Positions 34,127-45,020 of a stretch of DNA of 64,000 nucleotides are shown here, piece by piece. The stretch lies in NCBI GenBank assembly GCA_036874045.1, contig CM072341.1, forward strand, positions 3,546,501 to 3,610,500, in the 5' to 3' direction. Below the pieces are notes generated by a model. The model was not told the DNA's origin, searched no databases, and saw only the letters and a program-made list of their open reading frames with translations. Position 1 is the stretch's first letter, and every line of letters starts with the position of its first letter. Source of the DNA: Cymodocea nodosa (taxonomy: Eukaryota; Streptophyta; Magnoliopsida; Alismatales; Cymodoceaceae). The translations under genes and the position numbers were made by a program.

Positions 34127-37100
34127 TGTTTGGGGTTTGTTAACTTCTATTTTTACTTGTTTAATTTGTCTTTATGATTATATCAATAATTACTTTTAGA
34201 AGTAAACTAACAACCTTTCACACAAATTAGATATTAATTCTAATTTGTATTTTAACTGCAAGTGCATAGTGTATATTGTATTTGTGTGCAAGTACAGGTC
34301 AATTCCATAGAGATTGAGTAAGAATTGTATACTGTTTTGATTTTTATATTAGAGTTTGTATTCAATAAGCACTCTGTTGAGTTATAGTTAACACAACAGA
34401 CCTAATTTGTGGACTTAAGTTAACTCCACAAGCCTATCTAGTTAAATACTACTATTTACAAAGGAATTCGGCTAACCATTAGGCAATTCCACAAATTGTA
34501 AATAACATCAATTAAGCTCTTTAATGCTAGTTAAGATTAGATTTATCATTAAGCAACACTAACATTAAGATATTTCAAACAGTAACCATTAAAATCTTTA
34601 AATATTTGGAATGAATCAATTTCAGTAAACTGTAAAACTATTTTCTATTTTCTGAAACAAAGAAACATAAAACATTCACAATACTAACAATGATAACATT
34701 AATCACAATACAAAACAAACAACACAACACTTAAATACTAAATATAAACACAGATAAGTTGTTGTTTTTGGTATTTTTGTTTTGATATGTTCATGAAGAT
34801 GAATGGAAGGTGAAATGTAAAAATATCTATCGATAGTAAAAACTTCTGTCACTACATGCAATGTAATTACACCACTAAAAACCTAATCACTTACAATCTT
34901 GTCTCCTCTCCCAATAGAATCGCAAGTCCAAAATTGTAAGATGATCTTCTCTTCAGCATACTGGCATCAACCCGAAACCAAGGCTAGAAGCTTTATGATC
35001 TCCTGAGATGTGAGTCGGTGCTTGGTGAAAATGGTTTCCCTTCCTGCGACGTGATCACTCCTCATAGTGGTTGTCAAGCACTGTGTTTGGCTCAAAATTG
35101 ACTCGACATCAGAAAAGTATCCTTACAAACCTTTGTTTAGAATGAAAAAGTGCATATTATTAACAGTTAAATGATGGTTAATTGCATAATATTTAGCTTA
35201 TCATATAAGAATTAAGCCATTATGTTATAATTGCACTGTTATATGCTTTAATTGAAGAATTTACTTAATTTGGGGGAATTAATGTTAATTTAGTACATTT
35301 ATGAACTGTCGGTAAGTTGCAGGCTGTGAAATTCTTAAGTATCCGAATATTCTGATATTTTGGACAGTTATGTTTAACATACCGAACAAATTCAGACAGT
35401 TATGTTTAACAGACCGAATATGTATCGGATAGTTATCTCTAAATTGCCGAATAGTTATGTTTTGAGAGAATATTTTATTATTTCCTGAAGTACATGTGTC
35501 GAAACCATAATGAATGACTTAAGTGAACTTTTGGTGAGTTATCTATAACTATCCGAAATTGTAGTTGGGCATTGGATAGTTATCCCTGTAACTCTCCGAA
35601 ATCTCTTTTTATTTATATAATAGCTGAGGACACGTGTCATATTTTGGGAAAGTGACTTAAGTGGATTTTTGGTGAGTTAGTTGTAACTATCCGAAATGCA
35701 TCTGAGCATCGGATAGTTAGACTTGTAACTCTCCGAAATGTTATTTTTATGATTAAACTGCTGCTGACACGTGTTGAGATCTGGAAGATTTACTTAAGTT
35801 ATATATCGATGAGTTATTTATAACTATCTGAAATGCACCTAAGCATCGGATAGTTAAGTTTATAAGTATTCGAAATGCACCTGACCATCAGATAGTTAAA
35901 TTTATGCACGTGTCTTATAGTTAAATCAACGAAGAAAGTCTGTTGAGTTATCTGTAACTCCATGGACTATATATTTTCTAATATGCCACTATAGCAGTTG
36001 TAGGAACAAACAGTTGGAAGAGAAAAACCACGTTTGCATTTTTCATGTAGGAATTCAATCGCGTAGGGAGAAGAAAGCATCACCGTTGATATGAATGAAG
36101 GAAATCCAACCGGCCATTCAATCAGAAGCAGTTACTACTGAAGAAATATAAAAGAAAAGAAGAAAAAAAGAAGAGTGTGTGTGATCGATGGGCGGACAGT
36201 GTGTGTAGAGGAGGATCGACGTCGCAATTCTCTGAAGTACCACACCAACCATCATCATCACCATCATCACCACCATAATCACCAACCATCGGAGGTCTGT
36301 GAGGATACTTGCCTGATGTCAGGTCGATTCCGAGCCAAACACAATGCTTGATAACCACTGTGAGGAGTGATCGCGTCGCGGGAAGGGAAGCCATTTTCAC
36401 CAAGTGCCGACTCATATTTCAGGAGATCATAAAGCTTTTAGCCTTGGCTTTGGGTTGATGCCTGTATGCTGAAGAGGAGATCATCTTGCAATTCTGGACT
36501 CGTGATTCTATAGGGAGAGGAGACAGGATTGTAAGTGGTTTAATTTTTAGTGGTGTAATCGCGTTGCAAGTAGTGTTGGAAGTATTTACTGTTAAGTGAG
36601 ATTACTTTACATTTTACCTTTCACCCATTTCCATGTTCATATTAAAACAAAAATACCAAAAAAAATTTATCTATGTTTGTATGTTGTATTTGAGTGTTGT
36701 ATTGTTTGTGTTGTATCATGATTAATATTATCTTTGTTAGTGTTGTGATTGTTTTTATTTTAGTTTTACAACTTACTGAAATTGGTTCGTTCAAAAGACT
36801 TAAAGATTTTAATGGTTACTGTTTGAATTATCTGAATGTTAGTATTGTTTAATGATAAATCCAATGTTAACTAACATTAAAGAGCTTAATTGATGTTATT
36901 TACAATCTATGGAATCGCCCAATGGTTGGCTGAATTCTTCTGTAAATAGCAGTATTAAAAAGAAAAGTCAAGCTCGTGGAGTTAACTTAAGTCCACGAGG
37001 TTAGTCCGTTGAGTTAGTCATAACTCAACGAACTTTGTCTATTGAGTTAACTATAATTCAATAAAGGGCTTATTGAAGATACAAATTTGATTGTTAACAA

Positions 37101-38144
37101 ACGTACAGTTCTCAATTCTTAAGCAATTCCCTGTGGGATCGACCTATACTTGCACACTGATACAATAGACACTATGCACTTGCATTTAAAGTACAAATTG
37201 GAATTAATATCTAAATTGTATTAAAGGTTGTTTGTTTACTTCTAAAAGAAAGAATAGGCATAAAGATAAATTAACTAAGTAAAAACAGAAGTAACAAATC
37301 TAAGTTTTTGTAGTGTAGTGCTGGGAAAACCCAAACAACCTTTGATAGTTGGTGATTATGGTGATGGTGGTGATTTTGGTGATGGTGTGGAGCTTTAGTG
37401 AACTTTTGATGCTCCCTACAGTTAGTGCGGTCCTCCACCTCTACACACACTGCCAACCACCCTTTCTTCATTTTTTCTCTTCTTTTATATTTATTTAGTA
37501 GTAACTGCTTCTACTTAGATGATCAGTTGGATTTCCTTCATTCATATCAATGATGGTGATTTTTTCTTCCTTCCATGAGTGAATTCCTACGTGATACGTG
37601 CAATCGTGGTTGCTTCTGTAACCGCTACAGTAGCATATTAGAAAATATATGGTCCATGGAGTTACAGATAACTTAATGGACTTACTTCATTGATTTAACT
37701 ATAAAACACGTGTAATAAAGAAATAAGCTGCTAACATAACGTGTTACCTTAGTGTGTATTCATGTAACTCAACGTGTATAGTTATGCTAACTTAATGAGT
37801 TAAACATGTGCATCTCATGTGATATGCTAAAGCATTTAAATTCAACACGTGCATTCCAAGAAATAATAAAATATTCTTTTAAAACATACTATCCGGTACA
37901 TGCAATATAACTCTCTAAAATAACAAAAAATTCGGATACTTAAGAATTTCACAGCCTGCAATTCATCAACAGTTCAAAAATGTACTTAATTAACATTAAT
38001 TCCCTGAAATTATGTAGATTCTTTCATTAAAGCATATAATAGCACAGTTATAACATAATGGCTTAATTCTCATATGATAAGCTAAATATTATGTAATTAA
38101 CCATCATTTAACCCTTAATATTATGCACTTTTTTATTCTAAACA
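34127..38144 (-). repeat. Element C 3' LTR, split by a solo LTR
   Basis: Plus-strand ends TGTTTGGGGTTTG and ATTCTAAACA are the complements of the Athila LTR ends. About 1.8 kb without the guest. Its middle (37690-37900) carries the module also present in the B LTR and related to the Copia-3 LTR, rather than the hairpin cassette of A. Confidence 0.82.
35134..37337 (+). mobile_element. Athila (A-type) solo LTR in the LTR of element C
   Basis: 2,204 bp from TGTTTAGAATG to CCAAACA, nearly collinear with the element A 5' LTR. The exact duplication ACCTT lies at 35129-35133 and 37338-37342. It has hairpin cassettes with CACGTG at 35631, 35768 and 35907. No internal genes; the Asp/Gly-rich ORF at 36122-36415 is incidental and recurs in each LTR copy. 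Confidence 0.93.
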
Positions 38145-39660
38145 CTTCCCCCATACTTCAATTTTGCTAGTCCCTTAGTAAACTAAGATCTAACTAGTTG
38201 GTATTTCTAAAGTGCTAGAATTAATTCTTTACTTTGTTCTTCTTTAGAATACATAATTTAGATTACTATATAAATATTTTGTATTTTTCAGTAATCTGTT
38301 TTAGCATTGTTTTCTCCTCTTCAACCTACAAATATATTTGTCAATTTAAAAGATATTTGACAGTATATGCATATTTATACTTTAAAAGTTAATTTGACAA
38401 GCTTGAATAATACAAGAGCTTTCTAGTGTACCCATGTATCGAGCTTTTAGTCAATAATCCCAAATCTAATCAGGACCTTAGGTTGCCAACTTTAAAGAGT
38501 CCATTTTCAGGTCAACAATCCTTACATACCTATTATGCTCAAGTATAAAAGGCTCGTGATCAAATAAGTCAATAAACTCTTAAAGTTTTTCTCTTTTCTT
38601 TTCAACACAGTATATATATACGTATTTCATTAATACAGATGCAATAAAACACAAATCTCATATAGTCTTGCTTCTATTATTTATTGAAAATATGAATCCA
38701 TATCAATAAGCTCATACTTTTTCTGTAGTTTAATAAGATCTACACATAAATCATTTTACAAGTTTAATCAATCAAATTAAATGTATCCTTGATCATATGC
38801 ATCTCATTTAATCTAAAAATCAACATTTCAGCTCTTCTAGGATTTCAGATAGTTTACTGAGTTTCAGTTAAGCATTTTGTATTTTGTAAAATCATGAAAC
38901 TGTTAAACTCATAAAATTCAGCAAAAACATAAGATACTATATCTAGATTTGTATGAATAGTAAAATTCTATAGTATCTTATATAGGATTATAAATATAAC
39001 ATAAAAGTAGTTACAGTTCTTAAAAATTTTACAGTCTCAATTATCAGATAGTTACAGCAAATTCATAAAAATTTTCAATTTCCAAAGAACTTTGCAGTAC
39101 CATTCTAATTTCTTTAATTAACAAAATTACAAAGCTGTTACTTTAATTACCTCCCCCCTATACCTACATTTTTCATTGTCCTCAATGTAAAAGATTTTAC
39201 CATAAATACAGTAATTGTAGCAGACATGAATATTGTTTTGACTCAACGAATTAAATAATTCGTTGAGTTAATGAATAACTCCACGAACTGAGTTTAAATG
39301 TAAACTCAGGATAAGTAATCAATTACATACATTGTTCTTTTGTATCTCCTTCCATATCTTCTGATTTTTGATTCTGAAAAACTTTTCATTCATAAATAAA
39401 AGCAAAATATATAACAAAATAACAAAACATAAATTGCTAATTCAGTGTCTTGTGTGGAACCCAGGCTCCTATGACTTTGGTGGCTCACAAGCAAGTCAGT
39501 TGGTTTCCTAGAACAGATACCAACAAACTGGATTGATATTTTGTTTTCTTTTTCTTTCTTTCTTATAAAATAAAACTAAAAGTAAAAAATTTTCTTTTCT
39601 CTTTTTTTTTAAAAAAAAAATTACAAAATACACACAACATTAAAAGTACAGAATTATAAT
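38145..39660 (-). other. Element C 3' non-coding region
   Basis: In element direction: the GAGCCACCAAAGTCATAGG block (39440-39540), first polypurine tract (complement of 39150-39164), a conserved block (39000-38340), and second polypurine tract (complement of 38145-38158) directly at the LTR. Same order and spacing as in element A. No gene. Confidence 0.7.
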
Positions 39661-40788
39661 TTAAGAACATGATTGAAAAGTAGTAACAAATAGAATAAAT
39701 GTGTTAGTCCATGCAAACTTTTTAGGCATAATTCTTCTTGCTATTAATTCTATTTTAATGCAGTTTGTTTTCCTTTTTAGCTTGTAAACTTGCAGTATGT
39801 TATCAATACTAAATATAAGTGTATTACCATTAATGAAATGAAATGCAGAAAGAGATCCTCTTCTGTTCCAAGATAATGTAACTATTTCTATTTCTACATC
39901 TATTTCAACATATTCCTCTTCCCACTTCCATTCATTTAGGTCTTTCATAATCCATATTTGAAATTTCCTCAATTCATCCCACCATCTTATCAAACATAAA
40001 GTAGGATCATCATATTTATTATACCACATTCCTAATTGAATTTGATCATATTCTGAAGACGGTGGTTTAGCTATATCACTCGGTATAGGTAATACTTCTA
40101 TAAAATCTTCATAACTGTCTATGCTTACTATGTATAAATCAGATCTAAATGCAATTGATATCTCTGTGACCAGATATATATATCCATCAAGTATGACATG
40201 CATGTTGTTAATTAATGCTTTCTGTCCTAGATATATCATAGTATTTTCAATCCAAGATCTATTTAGAAAATTATACACACTTAAGCATAAATCTTCATCC
40301 CAATTTCCAGTTGGTCTCCAATAATATAATTTTTCAGGAATGGTCAATTTTTTATTAGAAAGGATTAAAGCTGACCCACAATTTTCAGTTGGTACTTCAA
40401 ATCTATTAGGCCTTCCTATATTCCATTCTTCTCTAGTGATAGGATTTCTAATCAAAATATCAGGTAACAAAATTGAATACCTTGGTTTTGTTCTGTAAAT
40501 AATTAATTCTTCATCCATCCCCACAGTATGATCTATTCCTTCTAATGTATTGGGTGGAATTCCAATAGTTTCTTCTATATTCAGATATTCATAATTGATT
40601 GAACTACGATTAAATGACTTCCATAAAAATCCATCTCTAATCTTAGTCATTTTTACAGCTTGTAGTCCATGAAAATATTTTTCTCTAACACAGTCTTTAA
40701 TTTATTTTGATACACAACACAATCTGCACAGATTTTTACCTAACAAGTTACTTAGTACTTCCCTTAGTGCATCTAGTGGTAATTTCAT
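39661..40788 (-). pseudogene. F-box protein with F-box-associated domain, carried by element C
   Basis: 375 codons in a single frame with one stop. It starts MKLPLDALREVLSNLL; residues 2-28 are an F-box (ending CRLCCVSK), followed by the only stop, a TAA at codon 29, perhaps from CAA. The frame then continues to the end. The remainder has features of the plant F-box-associated (FBA) domain: LIRNPITREEW, VILDGYIYLVT, LYIVSIDSYEDFIEVLPIP, LCLIRWWDELRKFQIWIMKD. Such proteins recruit substrates to SCF ubiquitin ligases. A TTTTTGTTTGTGTTATACAG acceptor-like site at 40809 precedes the start by about 20 bp. The gene lies in sense with element C between gag and the polypurine tract, and element A has the same gene at the same place. 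Confidence 0.85.
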
Positions 40789-40899
40789 CAATTTCGTCTG
40801 TTGTGATTCTGTATAACACAAACAAAAATTTAATAGAGACAAATTAACATAACTACTTACACACCCTCGTGGAGTTAGGTCATAACTCAACGGACTAAG
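40789..40899 (-). promoter_or_regulatory. Putative 3' splice site before the F-box gene
   Basis: A T-rich tract ending ATACAG at 40809 (minus strand) lies about 20 bp ahead of the F-box start codon and just after the end of gag. This would let a spliced, subgenomic mRNA express the gene. Inference only. Confidence 0.35.
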
Positions 40900-42364
40900 T
40901 TCGTTGAGTTAAGTAATAACTCTATGATACTACTAACTATAATTAAACTTACATTTTTTTCTTTTTATATTTTTTTACTTACTATATTATACATAGTTAC
41001 TTCAGTTATACTACTTCATTCAGCTACCCTCCCAAAGGAGGTATCAATTTCATTAACAGTTCTATTAACAAGGTTAGGTACTGCTTGCATTGGCAATCCT
41101 CCAGTAGGTCTAACTTCCATCGATTCCTTCTATCTACGGGGTATATTTCTATTCATATTTTGATTTTGAATTGTAACATTTCCAAATACAAGATTTAGAC
41201 GATTGTTTAATTATTGGATTATCTTTTCTAATTTTTCTATTCTAGATCCTTGTTCAATTAATGCTTCATAACTTATATTTTTGTCATTTATATTTTCTCC
41301 TCCTTGGAAATTGTTGTTTCTCCAAGATAAATTCGTGTGATTTCTCCAATTAGGGTTATAAGAATTTCCAAAGTTATCTTTCTGGTTTCTAGCATAAATA
41401 ATATCTAAATCATTAACATTTGCATTCTTTTCTGCTAGCTTTTCATTTAATGATAACTCTTCTATTTTCTTTGTTAATTCTGTTAATTTAACTTCAAGCA
41501 TAGTGCTTGAATCTATTTCATACATTCCCTTTGGCAATATTCTTTTATCTGTAATAGCTTCAGTCGAGTTTTCCCACTATGCAGTTCTTTTTACAAAGTT
41601 TTCTAAATATGCCCATGCTTCTTCACTACATAATTTTAAAAATCCATTCTGATAAGTAGATTCTAATAAAGATTTCGTTGAAACATGTATACCTTCATAA
41701 ATTATACCTATTAATTGTGCTTTACTCATTGCATGATGTGAACATTGAGTCAGTAAATCTTTAAATCTTTCAAAATATTTCCAGAATGATTCTCCTTGTT
41801 TTTGGCTACACATTAATATTTCCTTTTTCTTTTTAATTGTTTGATGTGTTGGATAATACTTTTCTAGAAAAATAGAGCACAATTCAGTCTATGCAGAATT
41901 AAATCAGGCGACAAAGTATATAACCATCTCTTAGCTGTGTCTTTTAAAGCAAAAGGGATATATCTAAGTTTAATAGCATCTATATTCATGTTCGGCATTT
42001 TCATCATTTGATAAACTTCATTAAATTCTCTAAGGAAATAATAGACATCTTCTCTTTCTAATCCATGAAAATGTGGCAATTGACTAATATAATTAGATTA
42101 CAATTCAAACCTATCTCTCTCAAAGTTTGGCAATCGAATGCATGAAGGTTCATCAACTAATTCAGGATATAGAATTTCCCCTAATGGTTTTTCTACTAGA
42201 GCAGCCATATCTTCGTTCTCTTTTAAAGAAAGGTTAGCTACACCCCTAAGGATTTCGTTAAAGTCCAATTTAGAAAATTTTTCAGTACGTCTTTGTGTTG
42301 AATAATCCTGTGTAGGTGTTCTTACTAATCGTTTAGTGTTAGGAGAACGAATCCGTGTGCTCAT
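40900..42364 (-). pseudogene. Element C downstream gag (capsid)
   Basis: Starts MSTRIRSPNTKRLV. Then LVEKPLGEILYPELVDEPSC, LPHFHGLEREDVYYFLREF, KLRYIPFALKDTAKRWLYTL, KQGESFWKYFERFKDLLTQC and IIYEGIHVSTKSLLE make up a complete Athila/Tat capsid core. The C-terminal part has SYNPNWRNHTNLSWRNNN and RPTGGLPMQAVPN but no CCHC knuckle at the place where Athila Gag usually has one. Broken by a TAA after DRFEL, a frameshift near 41880, a TAG after VKRTA (about 41575) and further stops toward 41100. The F-box gene follows directly. Confidence 0.85.
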
Positions 42365-43080
42365 AAACTCTTAACAAAAAGTAAAATAGCAGAAGATTAA
42401 TTACATACTAGTCTGAAGCTTTATATTTAGTAAATAGTTGTTGACAGATGAAGTTGAATCAACTACTTCTCCTTCTAGTTCCCCAACAAATTTCCTTTTC
42501 TTTCAAAAGTGCTGGTAACTAGTAAATAACATGCTATTCTATATTTATAATGCACGTCCATAAAGCAAATGAATCTCGTTGCAAAAATGTGTCTTGTAAC
42601 GTGTAGTGTGGTTCCTATTTTTATGGGTATGTGTGCCACTTCTAATTTCAAATTTCAGTAATCGCTAAACCACAAAGTTCCGTTTGTGGCTAAAAGAATA
42701 ACTGTTTAACTTAATCCATGAACTAACCTCGTTGAGTTACAGTTAACTCAATGGACTAGCTTTAGTTACTACTACTAACTCCACGGACTAACTTCGTTGA
42801 GTTACAAATAACTCAACGAAGTGACCTTATATTATATTATTGACCTCGTGGAGTTAAGGTTATCTCAACGAACTTACTTCATTGAGTTAATACTTAGCAA
42901 ATTTCTAAAACTTACTCCTTGTATTAACTTCTATATATTTTTTTTCTCTCCTACATTTTTTTCAACTTAAATAAAGTTAAATACATGTCATTAATGTAGT
43001 GTTCTAAGTAAAACTCATTTAAATCTGATCTTGATATATATATTTAACTTACAGTTCATTTCCTGTTGTGTAGAATTTAC
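42365..43080 (-). other. Element C leader region upstream of gag
   Basis: Inverted counterpart of 32600-33488 in B and of 25440-25740 in A. It carries AACTCAACG repeats (42720-42890) and a CATAAAAATAGG TATA-like site near 42617-42628. No ORF. Cut at 43080 by Copia-2. Confidence 0.55.
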
Positions 43081-44968
43081 TATTAGGACCCTAGTATTTT
43101 GATAATGCAAAACCTATGTGAGGAAACATATTATATTTCACAGTTAAGTCAGTGTAGCATTAGATCAGAAGGTAGATAGAACAAATTCCATGCAGATGAA
43201 CAAATGGAGAAGTTTCCAGATAATACTGCCTTAAAGTTACAGGAAAATCGAACAGTTACAAGTCCAAAGAGCAAGTTTAAAGCAACAGCAATACTATCGG
43301 ACAGTTAGAAGAATAATTATCCGAAATTATAAAGCCTTCGGAGAGTTATTTAATTAGACAGTTAAGGGGATTGAATGATCGGATAGTTAAGGAGTTAACT
43401 ATCCGGAAGCTTAAAGGACTTTTCGGAGAGTTACAGGTATAACTCTCCGAAAGTTAAGTCATTCAATAAACCACGTGTAGAAATACAGAACGGAAGCTTA
43501 AAGGACTTGTCGGAGAGTTAGATAACTATCCGAGTTTTCTTTTCGGAGAGTTAGATAACTATTTGAGTTTTTCGATAAGTTACAGGCATAACTTTCCGGA
43601 ACTTAAGTCATTTTATTACGCACGTGCAAAATGGAGAAGCTGGCAATTGAAAGCTTAAAAGGGAAAATCGGAGAGTTAGAAAGATAACTATCCGAAATTT
43701 CAAGAGAGTTTCGGTGAGTTACAGTTTAACTATCTGAAACTTAAGTCATTGAATTTCACACGTGCAGAATTCTAGACAGATGCTCAAATGGGTTTTCAGA
43801 GAGTTAGAAAGATAACTATCCGAAATTTCAAAAGAGTTTTGGTGAGTTACAGTTTAACCATTTGAAACTTAGGTCACTAAATTTCCCACGTGCATAATTC
43901 TAGAAAGAAGTGCAAATAAGTTTTCGGAGAGTTAGAAAGATAACTATCCGAAATCCTAAAGCGTTTCGGTGAGTTACAGGGATAACCATCTGAAACTTAA
44001 GTCAGCCTTTACGCACGTGCTGAATTAAAGTAATCGGAAAGTTAACAGAGACAAACTATTCGACAAGTATATAACTGTTCGGTGAGTTACAGTTATAAGT
44101 ATCCGATTGGATGACAGCTCACATTTAAATATTCTGGAATCCTACCTGGCAGTTAAGGTTAAGTGATCTTTCGATGAGTTGGAGATACTCTTCGGAGAGT
44201 TGCATAGCTAACTATCCGAAAGGATAGGAAAATCGGTAAGATATCTTGAAATGATTTTCTGAACGGTCACTTACCATATTGGAACTTGAGTCTAATCAAG
44301 TACAGTAGAATACATCCGTTGGAAGAAAAATATGATCATTGTATATATCAGGTATATATACAAGATATAGACAACGGATTTAGATAGTTTTTGCTCATAT
44401 ACATACAGAGATACAGTATACATTGCAAATAAATTACTGATATAGAAGAAAGCTCAAATTCAGTTCAACAAAGAATCGATTGAAAGCTGGAGTTACAAGA
44501 AGATTCTTAAAGCTCTCCATGTGTTGAAGTCTGATCCAAGAAGGATCATTTGGTTCGTGGCTTCAACCTAAAAGCTACATTCAGTTGTTGGTTTGAGTTT
44601 CAACCTGAAAACTCAAGAGGTTGGTTTTCTGGAGTTTATACCTGAAAACTTCTAAGTGTTGGTTTTCTAGAGTTTATACCTGAAAACTTCTATGTGGTTG
44701 GTTCTTGCTTCGACCTAAAAGCAAGTGTATAAGTGTTGAGACACTTAGTGAAGCCCAAGTGACCCTTGGGGGTGGACTAGCCGAGTTGGTGAACCACCTA
44801 AAATTCTCTTGTGTTTCTTACCTTTATTTCCGCTGTGCATGATATTTTTATCTGATTATTACTTGTGCAAACTGATTAATCAAATTAGTTAGTAAAGTGA
44901 AAAATAGGCTTAAATTCACACTATTCTCCATTCACCCCCCCCTCTGGTGAAGCCATTCATTCCTAACA
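43081..44968 (+). repeat. Copia-2 5' LTR
   Basis: TATTAGGACCC (first G mutated; TGTTAGGACCC in the 3' copy) to CCTAACA. It carries five tandem cassettes with CACGTG at 43472, 43621, 43759, 43887 and 44014 (spacing 149, 138, 128, 127 bp). Each has two hairpins and CTTAAGT. The R/U5-like part has GAAGCCCAAGTGACCC. Confidence 0.9.
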
Positions 44969-44970
44969 AT

Positions 44971-44982
44971 TGGTATCAGAGC
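44971..44982 (+). other. Copia-2 primer binding site
   Basis: TGGTATCAGAGC, the standard initiator tRNA-Met site, two bases after the LTR end. Confidence 0.92.
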
Positions 44983-45020
44983 AGGTTGATCTCTTTTTAT
45001 AGATTTAACCATTTGAGATC

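Larger units (their letters stand above)
34127..43080 (-). mobile_element. Element C, Athila-like, 3' half, minus strand
   Basis: Inserted in the capsid gag of element B, with its 3' LTR to the left. In element direction: leader (43080-42365), capsid gag (42364-40900), F-box gene (40788-39661), 3' spacer with two polypurine tracts, LTR (38144-34127). Everything upstream, from ORFx back to the 5' LTR, is missing beyond 43080, where Copia-2 begins. This copy shows the gag-to-F-box junction and the most complete F-box gene. Confidence 0.85.

Noticed and set aside
36122-36415. Asp/Gly/His-rich ORF in the Athila solo LTR (also 16558-16743 and 37271-37471)
   Set aside because: Recurs wherever the LTR does because of a GATGGTGATGG-type repeat; not conserved as protein.
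39661-40788. The F-box gene as an ordinary host gene next to transposons
   Set aside because: The same gene occupies the same place in element A, which has its own target duplication; it lies between gag and the polypurine tract in sense.
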